Positions 24,450-34,060 of a stretch of DNA of 64,000 nucleotides are shown here, one piece after another; positions within the stretch are counted from its first letter, which is position 1; each line of letters starts with the position of its first letter. Location of the stretch: contig QYRS01000004.1 in NCBI GenBank assembly GCA_006503535.1, forward strand, positions 2,294,001 to 2,358,000, written 5' to 3'. Source of the stretch: Arthrinium phaeospermum (lineage: Eukaryota; Ascomycota; Sordariomycetes; Amphisphaeriales; Apiosporaceae). Both the position numbers and the translations under genes were made by a program. The notes beneath the pieces are model-generated. The model made no database searches. It worked only from the letters and a program-made list of their open reading frames with translations, and was not told the DNA's origin.

Positions 24450-25804
24450 ATGTCGTACCGTATTGGTGAGTTGATTCTTGCTTTATTCTTTTTCAAGCTA
24501 CGATGCCTTGCAATGTCAGCAAATTCGCGACTGGGGGTTTTTAATCCAGCTTAGATGCCGATTTCGTCATGAAGACCCCTTCCATCTTGTCATCGTTTTG
24601 CCCATGTGTCAACATCTTGCTGACCACGCCAACAGAAATCTCTCCCAACAACCGTGCCGGGTGCCAGGACACTCTGTGCAAGAAGGAAGGCAACAAGATC
24701 ATGAAGGGTGACATCCGTTGGGGCGTTTGGGTCGACATCCCCGACGGCCATGCCAGTTGGAAATGGAACCACTGGTGAGCCCATGTCTGTTTTGGTGTAC
24801 TGAATCTATCCTGACCGTGATTTACAGGGGCTGTGTCTCTGGACTGAAGGTTACCAACCTCCAGGAGAGCATTAGCGACGGCGGTGACGATTTCAAGTGG
24901 GAGATGATTGATGGCTGGGAGGACCTCGAGTAAGTATCGAGTCCGGCAGTCTCTCGGCAAAAGCGACCATTGAAACTCACATTGTTACAGCGACCATCCC
25001 GATGTCCAAGAGAAGATTAAGAAAGCCGTCAAGCAAGGTCATATTCCCGCCGAGGATTTCAATGGTGTAAGTGAAAATATGTGTTTCGTGTAGCGATACC
25101 CAGTACTTACATACGTATAGGATCCGGAGTTCAATGTCCCTCGACAGAAGGCCATTCGTGGCCGTGCTAAGAAGGCCAAGAAGGAGGATGAAGACGGTGA
25201 GGGTGCAGCGGAGAAGCCTACCCCAAAGGCTAAGCGTGGCCGAAAGAAGGCCGATGAGGATGAGGATGAGGAAGCGCAGCCCGCCAAGAAGAAGGCCAAG
25301 AAGGCAACACCTAAGAAGTCGGCTGCCGCCGAGGAGAAGCCTGCTGCTAAAGCCAAGGGAAAGGCAGCTGGCCGACGCAAGAAGGTCGAGGAAGAGGTAG
25401 AGGAGGAAGAAGAAGAGGAGACAGCTGATGAGCCCGAGCCTACGCCTGAGCCAGTTAAAAAGGGTCGAGGCCGGAAGGCGGTTGTCAAGACACCTGCTCC
25501 TGTCGAAGATGAGGATGAGGGTGAGGTTAAGGAAGCTCCCAAGAAGGGCCGAGGCAAGAAGGCGGCCACCAAAGCCCCCACTCCCGTCGAAGATGAGGAA
25601 GAGGTCGAGGAAGCTCCCAAGAAGGCCAAGGCCAAAGCCGGTCGCAAGGCCAAGCCTTCTGCCGCTTCCAGCGCCGACACTGCTCCAGTCACAGCTAGGC
25701 GCGGTCGGAGCCGAAAGTCGTAAGTCATTCCTCCTGAAATGTACTCTCTTGAACATGAAGCTGACACCCTCCAAAGTCAGGCAGCTGACGAGGACGAGGA
25801 CTAA
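24450..25804 (+). CDS. PARP-type zinc-finger protein with basic/acidic repeat tail
   Basis: Probable nuclear DNA-binding protein: a PARP-type zinc finger senses DNA breaks or distorted DNA in PARP1 and ligase III. Six exons: 24450-24465, 24636-24774, 24828-24929, 24991-25066, 25121-25719, 25777-25804, giving 319 residues. The finger spans about residues 1-85: Cys in RAGCQDTLCKK, the core KIMKGDIRWGVWV, and the closing His/Cys in WNHWGC. There is no PARP catalytic domain. From about residue 110 the protein is extremely Lys/Glu-rich, with KKGRGRKA/KKGRGKKA AT-hook-like units and a repeated TP(A/T)PVEDE module, ending RGRSRKSQAADEDED. Exon 1 is only 16 nt, so the start depends on the phase-1 intron; MSYRIEISPNNRAGC is the expected family N-terminus. 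The partner and exact role are unknown. Confidence 0.88.
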
Positions 25805-26213
25805 TGCTTGAGTGGTTCATTTTGCCCGCAGAAAGCTTTGTACTAGTAGACGCATGGATGAGTGCACTGGATCGCTGGTTCGATTGGGGATTCCTGCACT
25901 ACACTCTTGTGGTGTATGCCATTTGCTTAATATGTATTACAGTGTCACATTTGGTAGCAGAACTGCCGGTTTTCTGCTTTACTGCGAGAATAGCAAAGGA
26001 GGCAAACAAAGTGTTGCCGATGTATTAATAGGAATAGCCAATCAATTTGCGTATGAAACACACCATTTCGCCAACTTATTGTATTATCTTCCCTAAAATA
26101 CCTTCCGCCTGGAACACGTTAGCCGCGTGCTTCTATTTCATCCTCATCTGCTGTTTCCACTCCAAACAACAGCAATGATGGCTACTGCTTCTGCTGCTGC
26201 CCCTACGCCTCCC
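25805..26213. other. 3' flanks of convergent genes
   Basis: Spacer between two convergent genes. It contains AT-rich sequence and no recognisable coding potential. Confidence 0.5.
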
Positions 26214-26792
26214 TCAGCACGCCTCGGTGGCGATCTGGTACTGCGTCTTGCAGTCGATCAGCCCGCACGAGTCCGGGTCGTTGCAGGGGAAGTTGACCGT
26301 CGTCGTGGGCATGGCGGCCGGGCACCCGCAGCTCTTCGTCGTCTGCACCGTCTCGGTGCAGTCGGGCACGAAGCACGACCGGCACGCCGTCTCCGTCGAG
26401 GTCAGTTTGGGGCAGTCCGTCGGCGCTGGCTTGCATGTCGTCGTGACGGAGATCTTGGTCACGGTCACCGAGACCGTCTCGGTCTTGGTGGTGGTCGTGG
26501 GGATAAAGACCGTCTTGGTTTTGCCGCCTGTTGATGGTGTCGAGAAAGTGTTATTACAGACATGATCAGCTAACTTTATCAGGGTTCGCAATGGCCCTTA
26601 GATATCCCCCGAGTTGTGATTAGGATTGATCAAGGCGCCTTACCCCTGGTGACTGTTGTCGGGGTCAGGGTGATTACCTGGGCTGCCGCGAGGCTACTCC
26701 TTGCCAGCCAGTAGACTTGTTTGCTGAGAAAAGGGAGCTGGAGTAGCATACACCATGAGGCCGCCGAGAGAGATTATGTGAAAAAGCTGCAT
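26214..26792 (-). CDS. Small secreted cysteine-rich, Thr-rich protein (134 aa)
   Basis: No family recognised. Three exons, 26792-26752, 26693-26644 and 26527-26214, give 134 residues. The start MQLFHIISLGGLMVLAAAQ is a signal peptide that only appears once the 58-nt phase-2 intron (donor GTATGC) is removed; cleavage probably falls after AAAQ or nearby. The mature part opens with a Thr-rich stretch (ITLTPTTVTRGG..., FIPTTTTKTETV), likely O-glycosylated. It then carries 11 cysteines in about 75 residues, including ACRSC, SCGC and DSCGLIDC. The odd count implies one free or partner-bonded Cys, or an error. Size, secretion and cysteine density fit an apoplastic or surface protein, possibly an effector, but nothing in the sequence proves that. 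No GPI or membrane segment is visible. Confidence 0.72.
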
Positions 26793-27581
26793 GTCTCGCG
26801 AGTTTGCCGATCCCGGTTGTTTGTTCTAAGTACAACAACTATATTGTAGGTATATCGACATTTGGGGGGTTGTGATCGACATATTGCAGAATCCAAATTA
26901 GAGGCCTTATATATGAACAAGTGCAGCATTTTGCACATCACATTCTGCCAATTCCTCGGTCACCCTTCTAGCCCGGTTGGGACCGACAAGACGTTCGTTC
27001 CGCCAGATTGCTCTGGTCAGATGCTGAGATATTGACAATTACCACGGGAGGGCTTCAGAAAGGCATATCTATCCTAGGTCTAGACCCCGAGCTATCCGTG
27101 GCCCCGGATACGCCCAATTCTTAGAAATAGAACCAATGATCACATTCGCTACTCGACTTAGACCTGCTCCCCTCTCGACCCAAATGTTTAGAGGAGACCT
27201 TTTGGGCTGGTCTCTGCCACTACAACGTAGGCCTCACCGGCTGAATTGGTTAATGTATATACTTTATATTAATTGTTGGCCAAAAATAACTTTCCTCGTC
27301 TGGTCAGCTCAGATTTAATTCACAGAGTAGTATCGTGCGTCTCGCGAATGCAGGCGAAACGCACCGCAACGCCATTTTGTCCTGGAATGCGGGCGCTGGT
27401 GGTCCCATACTATCACGAGCGTTAGGCCAGCCGGGTTTCCCCTCGGATTGCCTAGTCCAGACAACATTCGGGTTTTCAGATGAGAATGTCACTTCAGGCC
27501 TGGAAGTCCAATCGAATCAGTTCATATACAAGTTCTCCGATCTGGCTAGGACAAGTAAGGCCCTCGTTTAGAGGCTTCAGT
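26793..27581. other. Intergenic region
   Basis: Promoter side of the cysteine-rich gene on the left and 3' flank of the serine acetyltransferase on the right. AT-rich segments near 26830-26930 and 27250-27300 are evident; no gene is recognised. Confidence 0.5.
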
Positions 27582-29165
27582 TCAGCCAAGGAAGTTCTTG
27601 ACATTGCCGCCAACGTTCTTCAGGTCGAGCAGGAATGTGTCATGGCCAAACATGCTCTGCTCCTCGCTCAACTCGACGTGGGAGACCTTCCTGTTGCCTC
27701 CTATACGCAGAGAATCTGCGACTTCACGCTGCTGCCAAGCCGGAAATAGGATGTCGCTGGCAACACCCATAACTAGGGTCGGGATGTCCCGTAAGGGCGC
27801 CAGTCCCGCAATCAGGTCATCGGGCGGTCGCGATGCGACCTCGATGGGCGTCGTCGTCGTATCGACAATCTTCGCATCCGGCTGCTCCAAGTACGGTGAC
27901 TCAGGTAACGTAAGACTGCAGGACGCTTCTGGTTGGGCCGGGCTCGCACCGGATTCTATCTGCTCGGCGCGCTCGGCGCGGCGCGTAGCAGCTGCGCTCT
28001 GCGTCTCGTGGCCGAGGTCGAACAGGTCCATTGCTTTGCTAACATACAGCAGGCTGTTGGGGTCGTATGTCAAACAGAACTTCTCTCCGGCGTGGTCTAG
28101 GTAAGTCTCGATCAGGAAGTCGGGGCACAGCGCCGGAGGCTTGGATGAGTCTGCTCTCCTCCGGCCAAAGCGCTGCTCCCATTCGGGTCCAGATCGATAT
28201 GTAACAGTGGCGATCTCTCTCGCAAGTTTCATGCCAGCATGTGGTGGTACTCTTCCGTAATAGAACCCCCGGTTCCAGTTGGGGTCCATCATCAGCACCT
28301 GGCGCTGGGTGTGGCGCATAGCAATGCTGTACGGGTGACTCCGGGCGCATCCACTAATGGAAATGACTCGACCAACTCGCGAGGGAAACAGGGCTCCGGC
28401 TGCTAGGGATTGCATGCCTCCCATGCTGGAACCGACGCTCGCGTACAGCTTCTCCACCCCGAGTCCGTCCAGTAAGCGAAACTGCGCTCTAACCATGTCC
28501 TCCAAAGTGAGGATTGGGAATCGAGTCGCATAGCGCTGTCCGTCGGCCGGGTCGATGCCGCTGGGGCCCGTGGAGCCAAAGCATCCTCCCAGGACGTTTG
28601 TGCATATCACGAAGTATTTGTCCGTGTCCAGGCAGCCGCCGGGGCCTATAAACTTTTCCCACCAGCCCGGCTGGGGGTTGCTCTCGGTCGAGTGCGCATG
28701 CGACGATGCAGACAGGCCCGTGTGTAAAAGAATAACGTTGGATTTGTCGGCGTTCATCTTGCCCCAGGTCTCGTATGCGATGTCGAATTCCGGCAGCACG
28801 CCGCCCCAGTCCAACAGCAAGGGCTTGGTGCAGTGGAAGACTTCGGTCGCTCCGGTGGTGTAGGCGGGTTCGGGTCCCGTCGATAGCGATCGCACCTCGA
28901 GGGTGGCGGACCTGGTTTCGAGGGCGTCGAGGCAGGGAAAAGCCATGGCTGGGTTGGAGGCCTCACCCCCGTGGGAGCTCGTGGCTTCATTTCGTTTGGC
29001 TGTTTGCGAGTGGAGCGACCGTATGGACGACGAGGAGAGCAATGCCACTCGGTGCGGCGAAAGACGTGATCGTACGATCTGGGAAGAAGATGTCCGTTCG
29101 GTGTTCGTCAGGAGCATGCCTGATGCTTGACGGAGGGCCGTCGCGCCAAACCGTTGCGCTCTCAT
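27582..29165 (-). CDS. cysA: Serine O-acetyltransferase of the homoserine-acetyltransferase fold, with presequence
   Basis: Alpha/beta-hydrolase-fold acyltransferase. Moulds use this MetX-like type (CysA; S. pombe Cys2) instead of bacterial CysE to activate serine for cysteine synthesis. One exon, 527 residues. The first ~65 residues ([19 protein letters not shown]..., rich in Arg/Ser, few acids) resemble a mitochondrial presequence. The core has [34 protein letters not shown], the nucleophile elbow GSSMGGMQ with Ser247, Asp471 (GVASDILFP) and His508 (MFGHDTF). The [18 protein letters not shown] block and [20 protein letters not shown] distinguish it, as far as I recall, from true Met2 homoserine acetyltransferases. 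An insert between about 380 and 440 is low-complexity. If the assignment is wrong, homoserine O-acetyltransferase is the alternative. Confidence 0.87.
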   Translation of the reverse strand: MRAQRFGATALRQASGMLLTNTERTSSSQIVRSRLSPHRVALLSSSSIRSLHSQTAKRNEATSSHGGEASNPAMAFPCLDALETRSATLEVRSLSTGPEPAYTTGATEVFHCTKPLLLDWGGVLPEFDIAYETWGKMNADKSNVILLHTGLSASSHAHSTESNPQPGWWEKFIGPGGCLDTDKYFVICTNVLGGCFGSTGPSGIDPADGQRYATRFPILTLEDMVRAQFRLLDGLGVEKLYASVGSSMGGMQSLAAGALFPSRVGRVISISGCARSHPYSIAMRHTQRQVLMMDPNWNRGFYYGRVPPHAGMKLAREIATVTYRSGPEWEQRFGRRRADSSKPPALCPDFLIETYLDHAGEKFCLTYDPNSLLYVSKAMDLFDLGHETQSAAATRRAERAEQIESGASPAQPEASCSLTLPESPYLEQPDAKIVDTTTTPIEVASRPPDDLIAGLAPLRDIPTLVMGVASDILFPAWQQREVADSLRIGGNRKVSHVELSEEQSMFGHDTFLLDLKNVGGNVKNFLG

Positions 29166-30293
29166 ATTGTCGACTGGAAAAGACCTGATTCGACTTCTTA
29201 GGTATACTTGGACATTCTTTTCGAGGGCTTACCTCCGGTATGGAATTTATTTATTGTCAACTCAATTCCATATTTCTAAGACCTGGTTGTTTTGTCAGCA
29301 CTGTCAGTAGGTGCTAGAGCTGCGCAGTAGCTCAAGCTCCATAAGACCCCATAAGCTCCGATCGGGGAGCGATGACGAGATTTCACGTGCTGTGCCAGTA
29401 CGCTAATGCAGCCCATTACACCCGCGCGATGTAGCACATGTGCAGTACCTGATTGGTGTTACGCCGCGGTACTCGTTGAAAGCTACTGGCGATGACGGCG
29501 TACGTGTACCTAATCTGCAGTTTCGCACGTTAGAGAAAAGGAATAGAACGTATTCGTGATATAAATATTCTACTCGGAAACAGCATATACTTGCTATAAA
29601 TATCCAGCCTGATCGACCAGACCAGAGATTGAACAAGGTCGTGAGAACCCCGCCCCCACCATAGGCCAGCCAGACTTGGATAGACACCGGAATCTTGTTG
29701 ATGTCCTTACTGAACTGGGTTCTAGAACTAGATTAAACCCCTACAGTACAAGGCTTATGAAGATTGGTATGTAATGTACATCTTCATCTTCTTAGATCCC
29801 TGTGCCTAGCTTGATCGAGTCTCAGTCCTCCTGTCTATGTACTTGAGTATTGAATCCGGGGTAAAGCCACGATAACCCAGTGATTGGGTAAAGATACATC
29901 AATGCCACCAGGCAATCAGGTACAGGATGCTCCGTACATGTCGTGTTAGCGGCGGTTCGTTGCTACAAGCACCACTAAGATGTACCACATACTGACGCGG
30001 CATTGGGGTAGCACACCAATCAAACGTCATACCCGCGACCTACCTGCTGCCTGCTGCGGCCATGGCTAATATAAAGTATACATGATCTCCATTGTTCTAG
30101 ACTTGGAATGAACAAGAGCCGCCATCGCCATATCGATGTCAAGCATGCCGCCAACACGATTTGGGCGCACCTACCAATTTAATCAGTCTAGCTGCATGAA
30201 GCACGGCCGGGTGTTTTAGTCCCCAGTCATCCAGGGTAGGAGTGACCTCATTATCAAACATCCGTTCTGTTCGCCCCGTCCTTTTGAGTCAAC
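29166..30293. other. Intergenic region, 1.1 kb
   Basis: Contains both divergent 5' flanks of the acetyltransferase (minus) and the F-box-like gene (plus). No coding or RNA gene is recognised, and open frames are short and overlapping. Confidence 0.5.
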
Positions 30294-31499
30294 ATGGCGC
30301 TCTACAACACCACCTCGAACCTGGCGAGTTGGACACCTTCTTTACTTACCTTCCTCTCGTACCTCATCATCTTCATCGTCGTTGTAAGGTTCCTCCAATT
30401 CGTAATCCTCGGTCCTGTACTTCGCAATCCCAACAACTCCACCAATAGACCCGTCTTCACCAATCGCCGAGGAGGCTCCAGCAAGATGCATCCGATCCCA
30501 CCCCCCTTCCGGTACGGAGAGGACAATACCGCACATCCTTCAACGAGCGAGACCAACGATACAACGACCGAGTACGAAGCTAGCCCTGCAGATGTCTTGG
30601 CCGTCAAGAAACTGCTCATGGCAGCTGGGAACCTCCCTCTTGAGCTGGCCGACATGATTGTCGACCAAGCCGAGTACTGGCCTTGCACCTCAGTGACTGC
30701 CGACTACTCTGCCCTTCCAAGAAAGGTCTTGGGAATTCGAGGTAGCGGGAATGACGAGAACAAATTCTTACTCCGCACAGAACCTTTGGGTTTATCGTCT
30801 TGGACACCACCCAACCACGACTCCTGGCGTTCTACACAGGCCCTTCCCCACAAGCTAGGACGGGAATTGGACTCGGATTGCTTCCGGGAATTCGTCGAAG
30901 AGCCGCCACCAGTTTCGAATCACCCCGTCCGCAAGCTAGTCTTCAACATTCGCAGCTGCGATCAGGGCTGGGGCGGAAACCCCGGCGACCAAGGCACTTA
31001 CCGGCATTCATGGACGTGGTTCGACGCGGGATTGGAACGCTTCGATGCCGAGGCGCAATGCGATGAGAATTGCCCGTCATACTCAACCGACGGAGAAGCC
31101 AAAGAAGGCAAGGGCAAGGGTACCCGCATCTGCTCCTGCGCCGTGCGACCTGTATGGCCCGTTGTTGTCACCGATGAGGGCAACGACGGTGCAGCCGTGC
31201 CACCTCGTTACGAGCCTGGCCTACACCCGACTGCCGACCACATGGTACAAGCCAACAAAGTTGCTACTCCAGGGATGCAACAGCATCACGTTGTGTGGCG
31301 CTGGGACGACAATGTGGACCCCGACTCGAGTGCTGCAGAAGATCTGGAGAAGAGCGGACGTGGCAGGGCGACAGGGAACGGAGAGTTCGTGCGGTCTATA
31401 AAGCTGGGGGATACCGTCACTCTATGGGGTCGGGCTAGATTTGCAGGTTGGGAGAACCGCGTGGAGAAGGTTGAGGTCAAGGTGTACTGGGCCGTCTAA
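30294..31499 (+). CDS. Conserved fungal hypothetical with N-terminal membrane helix and F-box-like core
   Basis: Function unknown. A single 401-residue frame starts MALYNTTSNLASW and has one strong membrane helix at about residues 19-40 (LLTFLSYLIIFIVVVRFLQF). Near residue 107 the segment LMAAGNLPLELADMIVDQAEYWP looks like the LPxEL core of fungal F-box-type helices. Behind it lies a beta-rich region with FNIRSCDQGWGGNPGDQGTY and SWTWFDAGLERFD, then QHHVVWRWDDNVDPDS, GRGRATGNGEFVRSIKLGDT and a C-terminal WENRVEKVEVKVYWAV. I know this arrangement (LPLEL helix, SCDQGWGG, RARFxGWxN, YWAV) from many uncharacterised filamentous-fungal proteins. No intron is needed. A membrane anchor on such a protein is uncommon. 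Confidence 0.82.
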   Translation: MALYNTTSNLASWTPSLLTFLSYLIIFIVVVRFLQFVILGPVLRNPNNSTNRPVFTNRRGGSSKMHPIPPPFRYGEDNTAHPSTSETNDTTTEYEASPADVLAVKKLLMAAGNLPLELADMIVDQAEYWPCTSVTADYSALPRKVLGIRGSGNDENKFLLRTEPLGLSSWTPPNHDSWRSTQALPHKLGRELDSDCFREFVEEPPPVSNHPVRKLVFNIRSCDQGWGGNPGDQGTYRHSWTWFDAGLERFDAEAQCDENCPSYSTDGEAKEGKGKGTRICSCAVRPVWPVVVTDEGNDGAAVPPRYEPGLHPTADHMVQANKVATPGMQQHHVVWRWDDNVDPDSSAAEDLEKSGRGRATGNGEFVRSIKLGDTVTLWGRARFAGWENRVEKVEVKVYWAV

Positions 31500-32090
31500 A
31501 CGACATTCTTTGCAACAGTGTTATATGCTCGGTGTGCATTCCTTTTTATGATTAACGACTACGATACCATACCGCCTACCTAATTCCCCTTCAAGCAATT
31601 ATTTACATGGCCCATGGCCTGGTATGTAATATACTTTTTCAGCATTTACATGACCTTGATTTCGAGGTTCCTGTCCATGCATGACTATAATAGGATCAGC
31701 TGAGAATGAGCTGGTGAGCCTTGGGGGCTGCAAAGGTGGCGCGGAATCGGTTCAAGGGCAACACTGTTCATGATTGGGAAGCTTGACTGATTAGGCGCTG
31801 CGGGCGTACACAGTCGGGACTTTCAGCATATTATGATCGTTGAGTGGCGCTCGTATGGAACCACTCATGACATCCAAATAAGCACAAATTATGGGTGGCG
31901 ATTCGAGGCAGCCTTATCGTCGATCCAGAGCCCAAATCGTAACAGGTATATAAGGCTTCGCGTTTTACTTTCGTGTAATGTAACCAAAGTGGTTCTCACA
32001 GAAAGGGTTAGAAAGTCACCGAGTTACTTCATCGCGTTCACCATACATACCTCATCTTTTCTTCAATCCAAATCCGATTGTCCTTCTATA
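31500..32090. other. Intergenic region with promoter of the cysteine-rich surface protein
   Basis: A TATA box is listed separately. The sequence between it and the ATG at 32091 stays open in the same frame, but the TATA position argues that the start is at 32091. Nothing else is recognised. Confidence 0.5.
31947..31955 (+). promoter_or_regulatory. TATA box (tatataagg)
   Basis: A consensus TATA element 144 nt upstream of the ATG at 32091. It places transcription start near 31980, downstream of the alternative ATG at 31833, and so favours the later start. Confidence 0.6.
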
Positions 32091-32962
32091 ATGGTGTGCT
32101 GGTCATTCGCCTACCCGGCCAACTATATTAACGATGGTCTCTACCCATGCGGTCCGGTGAATGCGACGACGCCGGCCGTGGCATGCTGCGTACGGCATGA
32201 CACCTGTCTCCCCGGCGGCCTGTGTGCTTATACACATTCGCAACAAGGCGGTAGTGGCTACTATGTGGGAGGGTGTACCGATGGGTCTTTCCACGAACCT
32301 TTCTGTAGTCGTTTATGCCGTAAGTCTATCCGCATTTGGTTATAGACCGACTCCCACTTCTTTCAAACTCCCGATATTCAGCAAAGCAGAACCCCCTTTT
32401 GAAGATGCAGAATGAATAGGAGCTGATATTGGTTATGTGAGAGACTAGAGAGACACAAAACCGGCGATGTCGTCTATAACTCCTCTAGTAGCCTCTGGGC
32501 ATGTTGCGGCACCGATGCCGATAGGAGACCTGACTGCACCCAGCAGACCAACGACACGTTCAACCTTCTTCCTCCCCAGGAATTGACGCCATATTTTGCA
32601 ATTCCAGCATCGGGCTTCCAGTACACTTCGGTAGCATCGAGCTCAGCATCATCGATGGACTCTTCCCCCTGGTGACGGCCGCAACAACAACAAATACCCC
32701 TACTGCCAGCCCCCCGAGCCAAGCGGACGGAAGTGGCTCAAGCAGTGGCAGTGGTCTGCCTGGTGGGGCAGCAGCTGGAATAGGGGTAGGGGCCGGTCTT
32801 GCAGTCGTCAGCGTCGCTAGCCTGGTGATATGGTATTTGGTGCGAAAGCATCGCCGGGCCGATTCACAAACTTCAGTTCAACATTCGAGCGGGGCACAAC
32901 AGGAGGGGTTTGTGAAGCCAGAGCTAAGTGGCCAAGGTCTACCACGAGAGATGCCAGCATAG
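32091..32962 (+). CDS. Cysteine-rich single-pass surface protein
   Basis: Member of a large, uncharacterised class of filamentous-fungal proteins with a cysteine-rich ectodomain, Ser/Thr stalk, one membrane helix and a short tail. Exons 32091-32319, 32449-32620 and 32710-32962 give 217 residues. The ectodomain reads CWSFAYPANYINDGLYPC, ACCVRHDTCLPGGLCAY, GGCTDGSFHEPFCSRLC, then (after the 129-nt intron) SSSSLWACCG and NDTFNLLPPQEL. The helix is AAGIGVGAGLAVVSVASLVI, followed by WYLVRKHRR and a polar tail. No classical signal peptide precedes the first Cys, as in several relatives, or the start is missed. The second intron (GTACAC donor) is uncertain: its interior also reads as a Ser/Thr stalk if one C is missing from the CCCCC run at about 32666-32670. 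Confidence 0.68.
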
Positions 32963-34060
32963 GATTGCCGCCCGGGCTTGGTTCTTCCCTCGGCTGCAGG
33001 GCGTATGTGTCTCATGTACCTACCTCTACAGTCTGTACATACTGAATCATTGCGATACCAGATCAAACTCGAACGTGGCCGCTCAGGGTTGCAATATCGG
33101 AGTGAGGGCTAGCACAGCTGACTGACCGATGTTTGCTTTACATATAAGAATCTGGGGATTCCCGAGCTGCCTTTTTCGGAACGGCGAGGGTGGGCCGCAT
33201 CGGTAACGAGACACATCAGATTGACAGTTGGTCACGCTATTGGTTACAAGGCCAATTACCAAGGTCCTGGGGAATAAGGTTAACTAGCAGCGGCTGTGAA
33301 ACGTCACCCGACTCGTGGATCGGGGGACGAGGAAGGTTGTTAGCGGCGGCTCCTGCTTCCCCGACTTTAGTAGTACAAGCGCCCGTCTCAATCAGGCAAC
33401 TCTCAGCACTAGAGAGAGAGGGCAAAGACCATTGAGTTGATCGGTTTACCTAATGATGCCTATTAGCGTTCTTTCATGCAATAACATGTCAGTATTGGAC
33501 CGGACGTCTTTACCTCGCTACCTCGCCTTGCTCCTATTTGCTTTTGGGGAGATGCATCAAGCATATGCCGCTGCCCGTGCTGGGTGGGGACGTATGTCTG
33601 AGACTGGGACCCTTTTTAACCTGGATCCTTGCCATGATTAAAATGCTACCCTAAATGCAGACCGCGTGCCCTTTGGCCTTTGGCCCTCTCGCCCTCCATT
33701 GCTACGACAGTTGTTTATTGACGGAAAAACATCCCTGGTGCTTACTCCGCAGGTTGCGACATGTCAGGATCTCAACCACTACCGAGATCCCTACGGACGC
33801 TTAAGTGGCTACCAAGTGGTTCTGTCCAGCAATGCCTTGCCAGCGGTACAGTTGTATAGGTGGTGGACTTGCTGTCTGCAATGCATTATTGGGGGCACTT
33901 GCTTTCATCTTGCCTGATGGTCTCGGCCCTATTAGACTAGGGAGTTAAGAGTCGGTTGCTCTCCATTCGGCGGTCGGCTATATAACTTACTCTCTCCCAC
34001 TGCTGCCTTGCTGTTGGTGCTCCCCTCTAATAGTACGCGGGATCTATCACAGCTGCAGCC
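32963..34060. other. Intergenic region upstream of GH30 gene
   Basis: No gene recognised. It contains the GH30 promoter at its right end. The open frames at 33453-33641 and 33666-33917 show no family features. Confidence 0.5.
33979..33985 (+). promoter_or_regulatory. TATA box of the GH30 gene
   Basis: The sequence tatataa, inside cggctatataactta, lies about 80 nt upstream of the ATG at 34061, ideal spacing for a strongly regulated fungal secreted-hydrolase gene. Confidence 0.65.

Noticed and set aside
24977..25774. 265- and 242-codon antisense frames opposite the PARP-finger gene
   Set aside because: They are mirror images of the Lys/Glu repeat region, giving Leu- and Ser-rich text; the plus-strand spliced gene explains the sequence.
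31833..32090. Upstream in-frame extension of the cysteine-rich surface protein
   Set aside because: A TATA box at 31947 lies inside the extension, so translation from 31833 is unlikely; the extension also lacks a convincing signal peptide.
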